The position numbers were made by a program, and so were the translations under genes. From the NCBI RefSeq assembly GCF_937616625.2, contig NC_065571.1, forward strand, positions 56,653,651 to 56,717,650: a stretch of DNA of 64,000 nt. The letters are read 5' to 3'. The stretch is from Mercurialis annua (Eukaryota > Streptophyta > Magnoliopsida > Malpighiales > Euphorbiaceae). The stretch's first letter is position 1, and each line of letters starts with the position of its first letter. Below are positions 10,567 to 22,851 of this stretch, one piece after another. The notes under the pieces are model-generated. The model was not told the DNA's origin, searched no databases, and was given only the letters and a program-made list of their open reading frames with translations.

Positions 10567-13500
10567 CTAACAACAATGCAGAGAGAGCATTCCGTTGAGA
10601 TATTGCTTTCTCGCTTTCTTATACTTCTCAAATAGCATTATATAGCTACCTATCACATCGTCAAATAACACCTCTGCACAGAACTTAGTTTTCATTTGCA
10701 TAAATGCAGCTTTTACCCTGTCTTGTTGTTGAACAAATACTGGCAACAATTTTTCAACTTCAACAGAAGTTGTATATAAATCATGTTCTCCGGTTGCTTC
10801 ATTCTGCTTGTTAAGAAGCTGAATCCAGCTCATGCGCTGACGGAGATCTTTCTTTTCAATAGCCATCTCCATGATACTGAGAACTTCAGAAAATCTTGAC
10901 TCCGTATTAATTTTATCTATCAAATAGTGGAAAGTGGTTTTCTGTTTAGAAAAAAGCCAGTCCTTCCTGTCCGATGAGGAAGAAAGTGCACAAACCAAGC
11001 AAGCCTTCCGGAAGGTAGGATCAGAAGCACCAATTAGCTCAATCAAAGTATCTAACAGATACAAAATAATGGCATTCAAACTTCCAGAAAATGGCTCAAC
11101 CATGGCATGAGGGGACTGTTTTCTGGTCTGGTTCCAATGGTGAAGGGCCACATGCGCAAATCCTGTCCATCTGCATCGGAAACTTAATTTCAGTATAGCC
11201 TTGAAATATAATGTTCACCAGCGCTTTTTTTGTTTCGCCTTCATCGCACTGAACATGGCTGCTGCCTGCTGGTTCTCATTGCTAACCTTTATCATTTCAT
11301 TCTTTTTCTTAATTAATTTTAAATCTTTAATTTAACATGGCAAGGTTCTTAATTTAATAGCATATTACACTATAAACTCATAAAATTTGTCAGAAATTAT
11401 TGGCATTCATCTAAATTCTGTTTGAAGCAACAGCCTAAATAATTTTACTTAGTAAGTGACAATAATAAGTGAATTCAACATCCTATGAACATTGGATATC
11501 AATAGACCTATATAACCAAGAATGGCAAGCTCACTTCAGCTTAGTTAAGTGTCAATAGACTCATACTTTCAGTTAGTTATTTGATTCACTTTTTCACTCC
11601 AGAAAGCAGGTCTGCTTTTCATAATATTTTTCTTTCCAAAATGCAAGTAAAAGGCAGTCTCACATCCTATTCTCAAATTTCATCGTTAAAATGAAAAAAT
11701 AGATGGAACAGCAATGCAAATAGATCTAGAATATTTCCAAAAGGTATGTTAATGAGTCAGCTTTTCCACAAACATTGACCCAAGACCATGTCCACATGTC
11801 TCAGACAAAAATTCTTTCATTATAAAATCTTTGTCCAAAGTATGGGCCACTCAGCATGTGCGTTTAAGTGTTAGCTCTGGTTACTATCTGTTGAATAATT
11901 CTTTCAATGATAAGGATTCATTAAATGCGTAAAAACAAACTGTAAACAGATGTGGATTATGAGTTCAAGTGAGGAGAATAACAAAACACAGTTCAAGAAG
12001 AAAAGTTCAAAATAGTTTAACATTACAGAATTTAATGCGAAAAAAGGATAAAATCCAAACACAGCTGACAACTTTTTTGTTGTTCCTGAGGACATTGGTG
12101 GCATCCATGGATTTCATGTGTTACAGATATCCAAATACCCAATGGCTGAATGCGCCAACATCATTAGTTTTTACCCTCTTTAATCACCTATAGATGATTC
12201 CGTTTGAGTGGTCATACATATACGTGTCGACTGGACTAGGGAAAAATGTAGTCAGACTTTTTAACATCTTATAGCAGGTAGACACATAATAAGGCCTATC
12301 ATTGTGTTCATCTACCTAATATTAGAAGGAAACGAAAAGGAATTTAATGGCCAACAAATTCAATATCATGCGGAGAAGTTGAGAGGAATAAAAAGGAAAA
12401 ATAGGTGAAACGAATAAAGAAACAGTAAGTTATAACTTACTCAAAGGGAGGTTCGACCTCAATTCCAAATGTAATGTGCAATGAGAACTTGGCCAGTTCA
12501 CTGGACTTCATATCATCTGTACATGCCTCGTGAGCAAAGCCTCTTGGAATATACAAAACATCACCTTCTCTCAGATGATACTTTGTGTGATCAGCCAACG
12601 AACTCTCAGAATCAAAATTAGCCTGATTTTCAATAGGATCATACAAGCGAGGTAGCTGCAACTTTGATTCAGAAAAAACTCTCCATTGCTTATTTCCAAA
12701 GAGCTGGCACACAAAAACACAGTGGTCATCATAGTGGCAAGCCAACCCTTGAGAATTAGGTGGTGTGATATATAGATTAGCACCCACTGATGGTTGACCA
12801 AACAAACATGCTAAAGTGTCTGCTAAAGCCGCAATACTCGCAAAGCGAAACTCCATGCCACGCAAAGCAATTGTATAACCTTGCTTGAATGCTTCTTCAC
12901 ATTTCAAAATATCAGAATGAGTGAGACCATGGGGATTTTTACTTTGACATGTCTCTGAATTTTTAGGAAAGAAGTGTACCTCCTTTTTTGATTGTTTATC
13001 TGTTCTTAGTACGCGTATGTCCTGATGGTAAACTACAGGGCAACCCAATTCATTTCTCACCTCCTCTAGGAAATTTAATATGTCTAATTCATCTGAAGCA
13101 ATAGGTAGGCAAGAAATGAAATTTTGAAGCATGGGAGAAAAAAATGTGTAAGGTGATTGAGTATGAGTCAATGATTCTGTAAAAGGACTGAAAATTTCAT
13201 TCACCTCGACTAATGATGTTGGGGACCTTCTCACAAGAAATGGTGATGCCTCCCAGTGGCATAACATGAAAGTTTCAAAACTACACTTACTCGAACCAAA
13301 AATTCTACTCTCGACCAAAACAGACGGAAGAGGAGCAAATTGATCAGTATTCGTAGAAAGCCGAAAAATGCTTTCTGCCAAATTGTTAACTGTAAAATTG
13401 CTTGTACATAAGCTTGTCTCTGAAATGGAAATCAAAATATTGCCATGTAACATTTGAGTGCGTACTTCTTTCCACAGATTTTTCAAAAATTCCAAGAAAC

Positions 13501-15015
13501 TTGCACACAGACTCCTTGGGATATTACTCAGTTGCTCCAAGTTGCAGGTGTTGATTAGAGATATTGCAGCACTTAATAAAGACACCATGTGCCTGTCTTC
13601 CTTAAATACTATCCTGATATTAGCGACATTTTTTCTGCCATCAGTGCATAAAGAAATCAATATTGAAGACTTGGGAACCTGAAGAAAACAAATACTAATG
13701 AATAGTCAGCTACATGCAAAAGTACGCCAAAAGTTTCTGTATATAATTTTGCCAATAAAAAAATAAAAATCATCGAAATTCAGTGGATAAAGGGGTTGTT
13801 TAAAAAATGGCATGTTTGAACAATTGGCCTGCCTTTTCATATTTATTAACCTGATAAGAATATCATATGAAATAAAACAATCTATACAATACGGATATCA
13901 TTTCTTTCTCTCATATTAGCTTTACACTTTACACTTGCAATAAGATCATTATTCATTAGCAGAAAAGCTAGCAGATGGGAGAATCTTGTTTTTATGTTAG
14001 TCTATCTTCAGTCTCATTTTTCACTATTGAGTAAATTTCAAAATGAAAGTAACAAAATTATGCCAAAAATAACATGAATTTGAATAAATTTACTTCAATA
14101 AAACTCTCGAAATGATTATTATTATTACAAACAAGCACATTACTAGACAAATCTTTGTGTTTTTATTTTGACAATATATTTATGTGTTTGTAATTACACC
14201 AAATCAAACAAATTACGATCCTTAACACTCAGCTAAGTCACTCAATTAAATAAAAATACCAGTACATCATAAGCTGACATCAGATTCTACAACATCCAAA
14301 ATCACACCAACACAAGCATTACATTGCTATACCAAATCAAAACTAAATCAAATTTCTTCACTAAGAACTCAACAACAAACAATTATCAACCAAACACACT
14401 AAACAACACACAAAACCAAAGAACATAATTTAGTAATACTCACATAACCCTCTCAAGAGCCGAGAACTCGAACAACCGACACCTTCCAATGGAAGTAGTA
14501 GACAAATCCAAAAGAGCATTACAAGCAGACACCGAAACATTCTTCTTACAACTCCCTAAACAAAATAGTAAAGCCTTCACAATAACACAATCCAAAGCAA
14601 TTCTTTCATTCATCTCTACTGATAACAGTGAAGCCGCCCCCAAAACCTCCGCGCTTCGACACGCAATATCCGGGTACCTGAACACACAACACAGCGTTTG
14701 ATAAATCCAAAAACACATACAACACAGCATAAAGACTGGAAATTTATGAGTAGATTAGAGATGGGTATTTGATTACCTTGAAGTGAGAAGTGTAGGGAGT
14801 AAAGAGAGGATTGAATTGGGAAGTGGGTCGTTCATTTTCAATTTGTTTAGGCATTTTTTGGTTAGAGATTGAGAGGTGGGCGGTGGTTGGCTGTTGCAAA
14901 GAGTTGCTAGTAAGAGAGGGAAAATTGTGTCAGCATTGACGAGGGCAACAGAAAAAGATGGAGATTCTGGTATTTTCTTCCGCTTCTTCCTCTTGTTTTT
15001 TTCTGGTTTCTCCAT
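10567..15015 (-). CDS. NO66: NO66-type JmjC (cupin_4) ribosomal/histone oxygenase
   Basis: Exons are 15015-14777, ~14677-14449, 13678-12441 and 11170-10567, about 770 residues. The N-terminus is Lys/Arg-rich (EKPEKNKRKKRKK), suiting a nucleolar protein, and is followed by a helical armadillo-like region. Exon 3 holds the JmjC fold. The Fe(II) ligands are visible as HYDD (H-x-D, about residue 470) and the later His in PRGFAHEA (about residue 535); QLFGNKQWRVF lies between. The last exon gives a helical dimerisation/winged-helix-like tail. The family is 2-oxoglutarate-dependent and hydroxylates histidine of ribosomal protein Rpl8 or demethylates H3. The exon 2/3 join is the weak point: the strong donor GTGAGT at 14443 gives the wrong phase, and only the weaker GTTATG donor (14448) keeps frame. 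A small exon may have been missed. Confidence 0.82.
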
Positions 15016-15126
15016 TTGTTTCTTGATTTTGCTGTTTGCTAATGCTTGCTGGTTTCTCTCGACGGGAAATTACACTTTATGCGCCTTTCTTTTTTTAAAT
15101 TTTTCCAAAAATAAGCTTATTATATA

Positions 15127-15728
15127 CTCATCCGTCCTAAATTGATAGACACTTGTAATCCTAAATTATAGAAATTAGATATTTACTAATAATAGTCATA
15201 TATACCTTCATTAATTATGGTAATTAGGGAACCTCTTAGTTGGTTGAAGGGTCGAAACAAGCTGATTGTGGAGTTGGATGCTATGGAGGTGATCTTGGAG
15301 ATTAGAAATTCCGAGTATGTGGATTATAAGCCTTTGATGGTGGTTTGTTAAGCAGTTCAAATTTTTTTTTGAGGCGATCTGCAAATCGGACGGTGCATGT
15401 TCTTGCGCAATGTGTCAGTTCCTATTCAGGTCATTAGAAATAAGTCTGTTTATTTTTCTGAATTTCTCACAAATATAAATGTTTTCAATTTGATTTAATA
15501 GAATCATTTACTTCTCAAAAAAAGTAATAGTCAAATATACTTCATTAAATATGTAAAATATCTTAAAAATACGAAAAAAAAAAATCACTAGATTACAAAA
15601 ATTACCGTTATATTAAATGAGAACAACTATGGTATTAATTTTATGTATTAAGTCATTTTATCTAAAAAAATAAATTTTTTAATACCCATATTTATCCTAA
15701 ATTGCCTATCAATTTGAAACGGAGGGAG
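15127..15728. mobile_element. Stowaway-like MITE (Tc1/mariner)
   Basis: The left end CTCATCCGTCCTAAATTGAT and the right end, inverted CTCCCTCCGTTTCAAATTGA, are flanked by TA on both sides. CTCCCTCCGT ends and a TA target are characteristic of Stowaway elements. At about 600 bp it is long for the family and probably contains another insertion. Confidence 0.6.
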
Positions 15729-15740
15729 TATTTTTTTTAC

Positions 15741-15800
15741 ATATATACTTCCTCCGTCCCGTACAAAAAATTGGTCATTCTTTATGGGATTATTTTTAAA
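15741..15800. repeat. Stowaway-like terminal repeat
   Basis: TA-CTTCCTCCGTCCCGTACAAAA is a typical Stowaway end. A possible inverted partner lies near 17605-17630 (GACTATTTTTTCTATTTTTA then GAGACGGA). If so, the foldback and hAT elements between them are nested inside it. Confidence 0.4.
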
Positions 15801-15879
15801 ATACTTCATTTTGTAATATATTTACAACAAATTTGTCCATCTTTTTGTAATTTTCCACTCTACACTAATGACAAATATA

Positions 15880-17500
15880 TTTACAAAAATACCTACTATA
15901 TATAGAAGTTTTATCTCATTTTGGGTTAAAATTTAAATAGTCACACTTTCTTTTCTCCCTCTTCTCTCTCTTTCTCTCAAAATTCTCTCTTCTTTTTTTC
16001 TTTTTTTCCGTTTGTCTCTTCAGGTTGCTTTTCTGTTCGTCTCTTTCGCTCGTTTTTCCGTTCGTCTACTTCCGATGAGTTTCTCGTCTTTTCCGGTCGC
16101 TTTTTCTTTCATCTCTTCCGTTTGCGCTTTTCCGTTCGACTCCTCCGTTAGCGATATGGATTTCTCGACATCGTTCTTATATGTTTTGTAATTTTTTAAG
16201 ATTTTTTTGTGATGATTTAAACATTTTATAAATAAATTATTGTAAATCTATGATTTTTTTGTTTATAAAATTGTTTTATTGTTCATATAATTATTTTGTC
16301 TTTCTCTTATTTATTGATTTATTTATTTATTTTAATGCTACTGATTTTGTATAGAACGAATTGATTTATTATCTCTAGTATTTTTATAATATATTTACGT
16401 TACATTTTATTTTTGGTGTATTTATAGTGTATTTCTGGTGTTTTTCGGTATATCTATATTTTTGTGTATTTCTGCCATTTTTTTAGTATATCTATGGTGC
16501 ATTTGCAGTGTTTATGATGTATTTGCAGTGTTTTTATGATATACACCATAAAAATACTACAGAAATGTCATAAATGCACTATTATTACACTATAAAAACA
16601 CCATAATTACACTAAAAAACACAATAGATACACTATAATACACCATAGTTAGGGATGGCAATGGGGAGGGGATTCCCCGTTCCCCGTGGGGACCCGCCCC
16701 TAATGAGGCGGAGAATCTCCACCAATTACCCCCATGGGTATGGGGATGGGGGAAAATCATTCCCCAACCACAGAGATGGGGAGGGGACGGGGAGTATAGT
16801 CCTCACTCCATGGGGATCCCCATCCCCGTCCCCATGGGGATCCGATTTATATTTATATATATTTATATTATATTATAAGTTTTAGTATGTTATTTATAAT
16901 TTTAAATAACTTAACATAATTTTTTTATTAGTTTCTATTTAGTTTTAAATATATAATATTATAAAAGGTAATAGTATTTTTTATAATGATTTTTTTTTCA
17001 AATATCTTATGAAAATAATAAAATTATTTATAAATTATATTTAATTGTACGGGGAACGGGGATCCCCATGGAGATGGGGAATCCATGGGGATGGGGACGG
17101 GGATGATTTTATCCCCATTAATTAAACGGGGAAGGGGATGGGGATTCCCCATAGACGCGGGGATGGGGATGGGGATGGCTTCCCCGTCCCCACCCCGCCC
17201 CATTGCCATCCCTAACCATAGTTACACTAAAAGCACGATAAAATAATTAAAAAATACCAGGAGAAAAAAATCTATAAAAAAAGAATAAATCATTAAAAAG
17301 TGAAAAAGGTATTTGTGAAATTAAAAAAACGGTATTTTTCGTAAAAAAAAATTTAGAAAAGTAAAGACAAAAAAAACAATGTAAAATTGTAAATAAAATA
17401 GGAAAAATGTAGTGTAGGAAAAAAATAGAAATTTAATGCTAATTAAAAATAAAATTATCAAAATATTTTTATAATTATATTGTATGGGCATTAAAAATAG
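15880..17500. repeat. CT-rich foldback repeat, copy A (interrupted by a hAT MITE)
   Basis: The order is AT-rich end, pyrimidine tract (15940-16010), a run of TTCGTC/TTCCG-rich sequence, a segment with TGTTCATATAATTATTTTGT, then repeats of the type GGTGTATTTATAGTGTATTT followed by their inverse (ACACCATAAAAACACTA). The same order recurs at 40620-41510 and 60725-61800. No protein-coding potential is seen. The hAT MITE at 16650-17214 splits the right arm. Confidence 0.6.
16650..17214. mobile_element. hAT-superfamily MITE
   Basis: The termini are TAGGGATGGCAATGGGG on the left and its inverse on the right. The perfect 8-bp duplication ACCATAGT lies at 16642-16649 and 17215-17222. TAGGG ends and 8-bp duplications define hAT elements. 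Both ends are unusually GC-rich (runs of GGGGAT), while the 200-bp centre is AT-rich. It is inserted in the right arm of a foldback repeat. There is no transposase. Confidence 0.88.
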
Positions 17501-17751
17501 TATTTTTATAATGGTTCACTTTTGAATTTTTTTAAAAGTGTTAGTATAAGAAAATTTTAATAAATTAATCATAATTAATAAATTTTTTAATTCTCGTGAA
17601 AGACTATTTTTTCTATTTTTATGAGACGGAAAAATTATTTTTAAAAATATATGGAAAATCTACTAACAATCTACGGATAGCTACAAAAGAGTATATTTTA
17701 TTAAAAAATATAAAAAAATATTTTTACAAATAGTTTTCCGAAAACAGCTAC

Positions 17752-17975
17752 TCCTTCCGTCCCATTTTAGAAGTTCTATTTTATGTTACACACAAATTAA
17801 AAAAGTACTAAAAAATATTAAGTACTATTTTTTTATATTACACTCATTAATGATAGTGAAATTTTCAATATAAGTTCTTTTAAGGAAATTTAAAAAAGAA
17901 TATAGAAATTTTGTGTAATTTTTTTCTAAAAATAGAAATAAAAGTTTTAAAATAAAATATTCCAAAATGGAACAT
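17752..17975. mobile_element. Decayed Stowaway-like MITE
   Basis: The left end CTCCTTCCGTCCCATTTTAG and a right region containing TTCCAAAATGGAACATAGG are approximately inverse over about 60 bp. The right end is degraded. Confidence 0.45.
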
Positions 17976-18382
17976 AGGGCTTCTAAAATGGCTTATTTTC
18001 ACCCGTTGTCCATGAATTTGAAATTTTATAACCATTAGACAATTTAATTCTATAATTTTAACTAAGTTTTATATTTTATATTTTATAACTTATGAATATT
18101 AGTATTAATTAATATAAAATTATATTTAATAAAAATAAATAAATCAATTTAAAACAAACAAATTTCCATTTGGCAATTTATAGTTAATCAACTTATTAAA
18201 ATATTCATGATGCTTAATTTGAAGTTTAAAATAATAGTACACTATAGATATAGATATTAAATCAAGATTGCAAAGCAATTTACACGTAAACTTAATTAAA
18301 TTGAATTTGTAATTTCTTTTGTTTGACAAAGGCTATGACAAATTGAACGTTTCTATTTTATGGTAATGTGTTTATATCATCA
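17976..18382. other. AT-rich intergenic sequence upstream of the receptor-like protein
   Basis: No coding signal is visible in either strand. Confidence 0.5.
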
Positions 18383-18600
18383 AGTGAGTGGCCGGCTAAA
18401 TAATATTTAAGTTGGTATGTCTGTATATATAGTTTCCATTGAGTGAGTGGCCGGCTAAGTTGGTTGTTGACCGTTAAGAATTGAATTGATGTATAATTAA
18501 TATTGTATCATGAATTTAATAAGATAGTGAGTGAAAAAAAAAATGAATTTGATATAGTAAGATATAAGTTGAGACTATAAGATAGTATATAAGTTGAGAC
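18383..18600 (+). promoter_or_regulatory. Promoter region of the receptor-like protein with direct repeats and a W-box
   Basis: A 17-bp exact repeat AGTGAGTGGCCGGCTAA occurs at 18383-18399 and 18442-18458, flanking TATATATA (about 18424-18431). A WRKY-type W-box TTGACC lies at 18467-18472. Nearer the start codon, GATATAAGTTGAGACTATA-like sequence is duplicated (about 18561 and 18586). These are visible repeats. The regulatory roles are inferred from family practice. Confidence 0.45.
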
Positions 18601-18639
18601 TATACACTAAAGTTGCTCGATAATTATATTTTTCGGCCT

Positions 18640-21600
18640 ATGGAATTCTCTTCTAATTATGCAATTTTCTTTTTCATACTGTATAATTTGGCAGCATTAT
18701 TTTTACCGGCGTCCTCGTCTATAAAGCAACGCTGCCGCGATGACGAGAGGTCGGCATTGTTGCAATTCAGAGAGAGCTTTTCGAGTAGCAACAATTGCTA
18801 CTCTCGTTCTGATTATTCGAAAGTTGAGTCATGGAAAACTACTAGAAAACAAGGATTTAGCAACGGACTTTCGAAAGTCTTGGACGAGAAAATATTAGGT
18901 GATTGTTGTGCATGGGAAGGCATAAGGTGTGAAAATGAAAGTAATCATGTCATAAGCTTGGATCTCAGCAACAGTTGTATCTCAGCTTCTATCAACTCTA
19001 ATTCAACCCTTTTTGCACTTGTTCACCTTCAAAGCCTGAACCTAGCCTATAATGACTTCCGCTCGTCGCAAATTCCGTCGCGAATAGACGAGCTCTCAAG
19101 TCTAATGTATCTCAACTTCTCCAATTCATTTTTTTCTGGCCAAATCCCACCACAGCTTCTGAATCTCTCAAACTTGGCTTCCCTCGACCTATCTAATAAC
19201 TACGGCCTGAACCTGCAAAGGCCTAGTTTTAGTGATATTGTTCTAAAATTTACCAATTTGAAGCAACTTCATCTCTCGTATGTAAGCATTTCTTCAAGTG
19301 TTCCGAAGCTTCTTTCAAATGTTTTATCTTTAGAATCTCTTCGGCTTGCTACATGTCGTTTAATAGGCGAATTTCCAGTTGATGTCTTCCAACTCCCGAA
19401 TCTGAAAATACTCGACCTGAGCTATAACCCGTATCTTAAAATTGAGTTCCCGAATTTTCGATTGGGGAGACCTCTAAAGTCACTGAACCTCTTTCAAACA
19501 AACACACTTTCAACTACACAGATACCTGCTTCAATAGGAAACCTTATCTACATGGAAAAGCTTCAGCTATCTCACTGCAATTTCACCCCTGCCTCCATTG
19601 AAAACCTCGTCCACTTGAAGTTACTCACCATCACGGGTTGCGTCTTCACCCATCCGATTCCACCCACATTCTCTAATTTTACCAAGCTTCAGTATTTAGA
19701 CCTCTCAAATAATCACTTCAACTATCACCCCTCGACTACTTTTTCATTCCCCTGGCTCGGTAAGCTCACCGAGCTCACTCAACTGTTCTTGAACAGAATC
19801 AATATGAGTGGTGAGATCCCATCTTTTCTCATGAACCTCACTCAACTTTCTCATCTTACTATGCATAATAATCTACTTACTGGTCCGATCCCATCAAGCC
19901 TCATGAACCTCACCAAACTTAAACATATAGACTTGTCACACAACCGATTATCTAGTCAAATTCCGTCTCAGATTGGCCATCTTACCGTCATGTCTCACTT
20001 GGATCTTTCATTTAACAAACTCGAAGGCCGAATTCCTACCAATTTATCTCGGCTCAACAATCTTGGGAATCTTAATCTTCGCTCAAATAAGTTGACTGGC
20101 ATGTTGGAGTTCAATATATTCTCCGAGTTAAAGTATTTACACACTCTTTCTTTATCAGATAATCATGTATCATTGGTAGCCAAAACTATGACAAATACAA
20201 GCTTCAAAAATATTTATCTCCTCGGATTGGGGTCCTGCAATTTATCCGAGTTTCCGAGCTTCTTATTACATAACCAATTAGATAAGTTGACATTTCTAGA
20301 CCTCTCCTCCAACAATATTCACGGCCAAATTCCGTCTTGGACAGGTCTAAAATCCTTGGAAATTTTAAACCTTTCGCGTAACCATTTAACTGGTTTTCGT
20401 AAAGATTCAACCATTCTTCAATTGTCCCGACTACGTAGTCTAGACCTTCGGTATAATATGCTGCAAGGATCTCTTCCGATGCCCCCATCATCGACTTATT
20501 TCTACCTAGTTTCGCACAACAAGATATCAGGTGAATTGTCACCTTCAGTTTGCAATTTGAATTCGCTTCAAACACTTGATTTGTCCTTCAACAATTTTCA
20601 CGGAAAGCTTCCCGAATGTCTAGGAAATTTTAGTAATTCCTTATTGCTGTTGGATCTTAAAAGAAACAGCTTTCGCGGAACCATTCCGTCAATGTGGAGA
20701 AATGATTGTAAGCTGAAAATGATTAGTATGAGCCACAATCAATTACAAGGGCGAGTACCAAGATCCTTACAGCACTGTTTGTCATTGGAGATGATTGATT
20801 TCGGAAGCAATCAAATTATTGACGTATTCCCTTCTTGGTTAGGCAGTCTTTCCAAGTTGAAAATTCTAATTCTAAGGTCTAATGGTTTTTATGGTAGGGT
20901 GGAAAATTTAGATGCCACTGGATTCTCCAACCTTCGAGTCATGGATTTGTCGAATAATCATTTCAGCAGAAAGATTCCGTCAAAATTCCTTCACATTCTG
21001 AACGCCATGAAAGTCAGAAACACGAGCCGGATGACATACATGCAAGATTATATGATCCCGAATTCTATCTTCGCGTTTTCTTATTTTGGGTACTATGATT
21101 ACTCAATGACATTGTACAACAAAGGCTTGGAAATGAATTACATGAAGATCCCCGATATTCTGGTGGGCATGGATCTATCCAACAATAAATTTCAAGGAGA
21201 AATTCCTGACATTATCAGAAATCTTAAAGGCCTTCAGCTCTTAAACCTTTCTGGCAACACTTTTACGGGTGCCATCCCGTCTTCTTTGGCAGATTTAAAG
21301 GCATTAGAATGCTTGGATCTTTCCAAGAATCAACTTTCAGGGCAGATTCCTATGAAGCTCACCGAACTGACTTCGCTCTCATCGTTTGACGTGTCGTTTA
21401 ACGATCTTTCAGGACCTATGCCGCAGGGAAATCAGTTTTGCACTTTTGAATCAAGATCATATGAAGGGAATCCGAACCTGTGGGTGGATACTTGGACGAA
21501 GCAATGCGGAAATTCAAAACTCACGCCAGTATTTGCACCTCCATCATTCATAGAAGAAGTATCATTCGAATCAGAATTCCAAATAAATTCGATTATAGTT

Positions 21601-21711
21601 TCAATGGGGTATGCAAGTGGGGTGGCGGTTGGAGTAGTAGCCGGGAACGAGTTCGCTAGAAGAAAACAATACTGGTTTAGGAAAAGATTTACAAAGAAAA
21701 ACAAGAGGTGA
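18640..21711 (+). CDS. LRR receptor-like protein (Cf-9/Ve1-type RLP)
   Basis: A single exon encodes 1023 residues starting at ATG 18640. This start is preferred over an upstream TTG because it places the signal peptide MEFSSNYAIFFFILYNLAAL at the N-terminus. The order is signal peptide (1-27), LRR N-cap with paired cysteines (CRDDERSALLQF to CCAWEGIRC, ~31-98), some 25-28 plant-type LRRs (LxxLxLxxNxxxGxIP), a non-LRR island (~790-840, with MTYMQDYMIPNS and YNKGLEMNYMKIPD), a few terminal LRRs and a C-cap ending in KQCGNS. An acidic spacer, a transmembrane helix with GxxxG (~982-1003) and a short basic tail follow. There is no kinase. Such plasma-membrane RLPs work with SOBIR1 and BAK1 in sensing pathogen or developmental ligands. 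No frameshift or stop is seen. Confidence 0.93.
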   Translation: MEFSSNYAIFFFILYNLAALFLPASSSIKQRCRDDERSALLQFRESFSSSNNCYSRSDYSKVESWKTTRKQGFSNGLSKVLDEKILGDCCAWEGIRCENESNHVISLDLSNSCISASINSNSTLFALVHLQSLNLAYNDFRSSQIPSRIDELSSLMYLNFSNSFFSGQIPPQLLNLSNLASLDLSNNYGLNLQRPSFSDIVLKFTNLKQLHLSYVSISSSVPKLLSNVLSLESLRLATCRLIGEFPVDVFQLPNLKILDLSYNPYLKIEFPNFRLGRPLKSLNLFQTNTLSTTQIPASIGNLIYMEKLQLSHCNFTPASIENLVHLKLLTITGCVFTHPIPPTFSNFTKLQYLDLSNNHFNYHPSTTFSFPWLGKLTELTQLFLNRINMSGEIPSFLMNLTQLSHLTMHNNLLTGPIPSSLMNLTKLKHIDLSHNRLSSQIPSQIGHLTVMSHLDLSFNKLEGRIPTNLSRLNNLGNLNLRSNKLTGMLEFNIFSELKYLHTLSLSDNHVSLVAKTMTNTSFKNIYLLGLGSCNLSEFPSFLLHNQLDKLTFLDLSSNNIHGQIPSWTGLKSLEILNLSRNHLTGFRKDSTILQLSRLRSLDLRYNMLQGSLPMPPSSTYFYLVSHNKISGELSPSVCNLNSLQTLDLSFNNFHGKLPECLGNFSNSLLLLDLKRNSFRGTIPSMWRNDCKLKMISMSHNQLQGRVPRSLQHCLSLEMIDFGSNQIIDVFPSWLGSLSKLKILILRSNGFYGRVENLDATGFSNLRVMDLSNNHFSRKIPSKFLHILNAMKVRNTSRMTYMQDYMIPNSIFAFSYFGYYDYSMTLYNKGLEMNYMKIPDILVGMDLSNNKFQGEIPDIIRNLKGLQLLNLSGNTFTGAIPSSLADLKALECLDLSKNQLSGQIPMKLTELTSLSSFDVSFNDLSGPMPQGNQFCTFESRSYEGNPNLWVDTWTKQCGNSKLTPVFAPPSFIEEVSFESEFQINSIIVSMGYASGVAVGVVAGNEFARRKQYWFRKRFTKKNKR

Positions 21712-22851
21712 GGAATTAAGAGAAGCTTGAAAAATTGAGGGTAAATAATTCTGTAATGCATGGAAATCAAAGATGATCGACAGGTTCAAAAACAAAGTTG
21801 CCATATACTTGGCACTTGAGCTATTGAAATAACAAAAAAAAAAAAAATAGAGTTGATTAAAAAAAGCAACCTTTTTAATTGTGTTTAAAATTCATCAAAT
21901 AAATATACTTTTTATTAAAAGATAGAGTTGATTAAAAATAAGATTGAATGTCTGAGAAACACCAATTTTTTTTGGATCAAGTCAATTCTAACCAAACCTA
22001 ATTAAAGACACCAATTTTCAATTTTAGCTAATCATTTATTTTTTATCAAAAAAATATCAATTTTTAAATATATTTCAATTAGGGTAATTGATCCTAACCA
22101 TCACTAAACTTTTGAGTTTTTATATTTCAGTCACTAAACTATTTTTTTTTTCTTTTTAATCATTGAACTTTCATTTTTTTTCATTTTGATATTTCTCGCC
22201 AAAAATGCTTAGGTGGTAGCCGGAAGTTGACATGTGGCAAATGAGTGATTGACTAAAATTAAAATTAAAATGTACTTATTATAAATTTGGTAAAATTAGC
22301 TTTTTAAAAGATTTAATTAGAAGTGACGACACATTAAAAAAAATTGGCCTTTTAAGCCATTTGGATAAAAGTTAACATGAGGTATTAGGAAAACATAAGT
22401 GTATTAGAATTTATGATTAGTTCATCTTAAAATTCCTAAATTTTACGTTTTTAATTTATCTAATCTCTGAATTTTTATTTAGTTTTATTTGATTTTTAAA
22501 CCTTACATTTTTAGTTTATTTTATCTAAACTTTCATTTGGTCTTATTCGGTCCTTGAACTTTGATTTTTTTTGCTTTCTCGAATCCTCAAACAGATAAAA
22601 GTTGAACCAGATAAACTAAAAAAATATAAAATTTAGGGACCAAATAAGATCAAATAGAAGTTCAAGGACCAGGTAAGCTAAAAACGTAAAGTTTAAAAAC
22701 CAAATAAGTTCAAATAAAATTTCAAAAACCAAATAAATTAAAAACGTAAAGTTCATACATATGTATAAGTTGAGGGAGTGAATTAGTATTTAAGCTAAAA
22801 AGATAAAAGAAGTTTGATTTTGTGGCTTTGAGTGGCTCTCTATCACTGAAA
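21712..22851. other. Intergenic sequence containing a foldback repeat
   Basis: No exon is seen. Positions about 22434-22752 form an inverted repeat with arms of roughly 150 bp. Each arm is itself made of diverged units of the type TTTACGTTTTTAATTTAT plus TTTTATTTGATTTTT. The structure suggests a MITE, but clean ends and a target duplication are not apparent. Confidence 0.45.

Noticed and set aside
16655..17209. Gly/Pro/Ser-rich frames on both strands
   Set aside because: They are translations of the GC-rich ends of the hAT MITE.
20204..20575. 123-residue frame opposite the receptor-like protein
   Set aside because: Shadow of the LRR coding sequence on the other strand.
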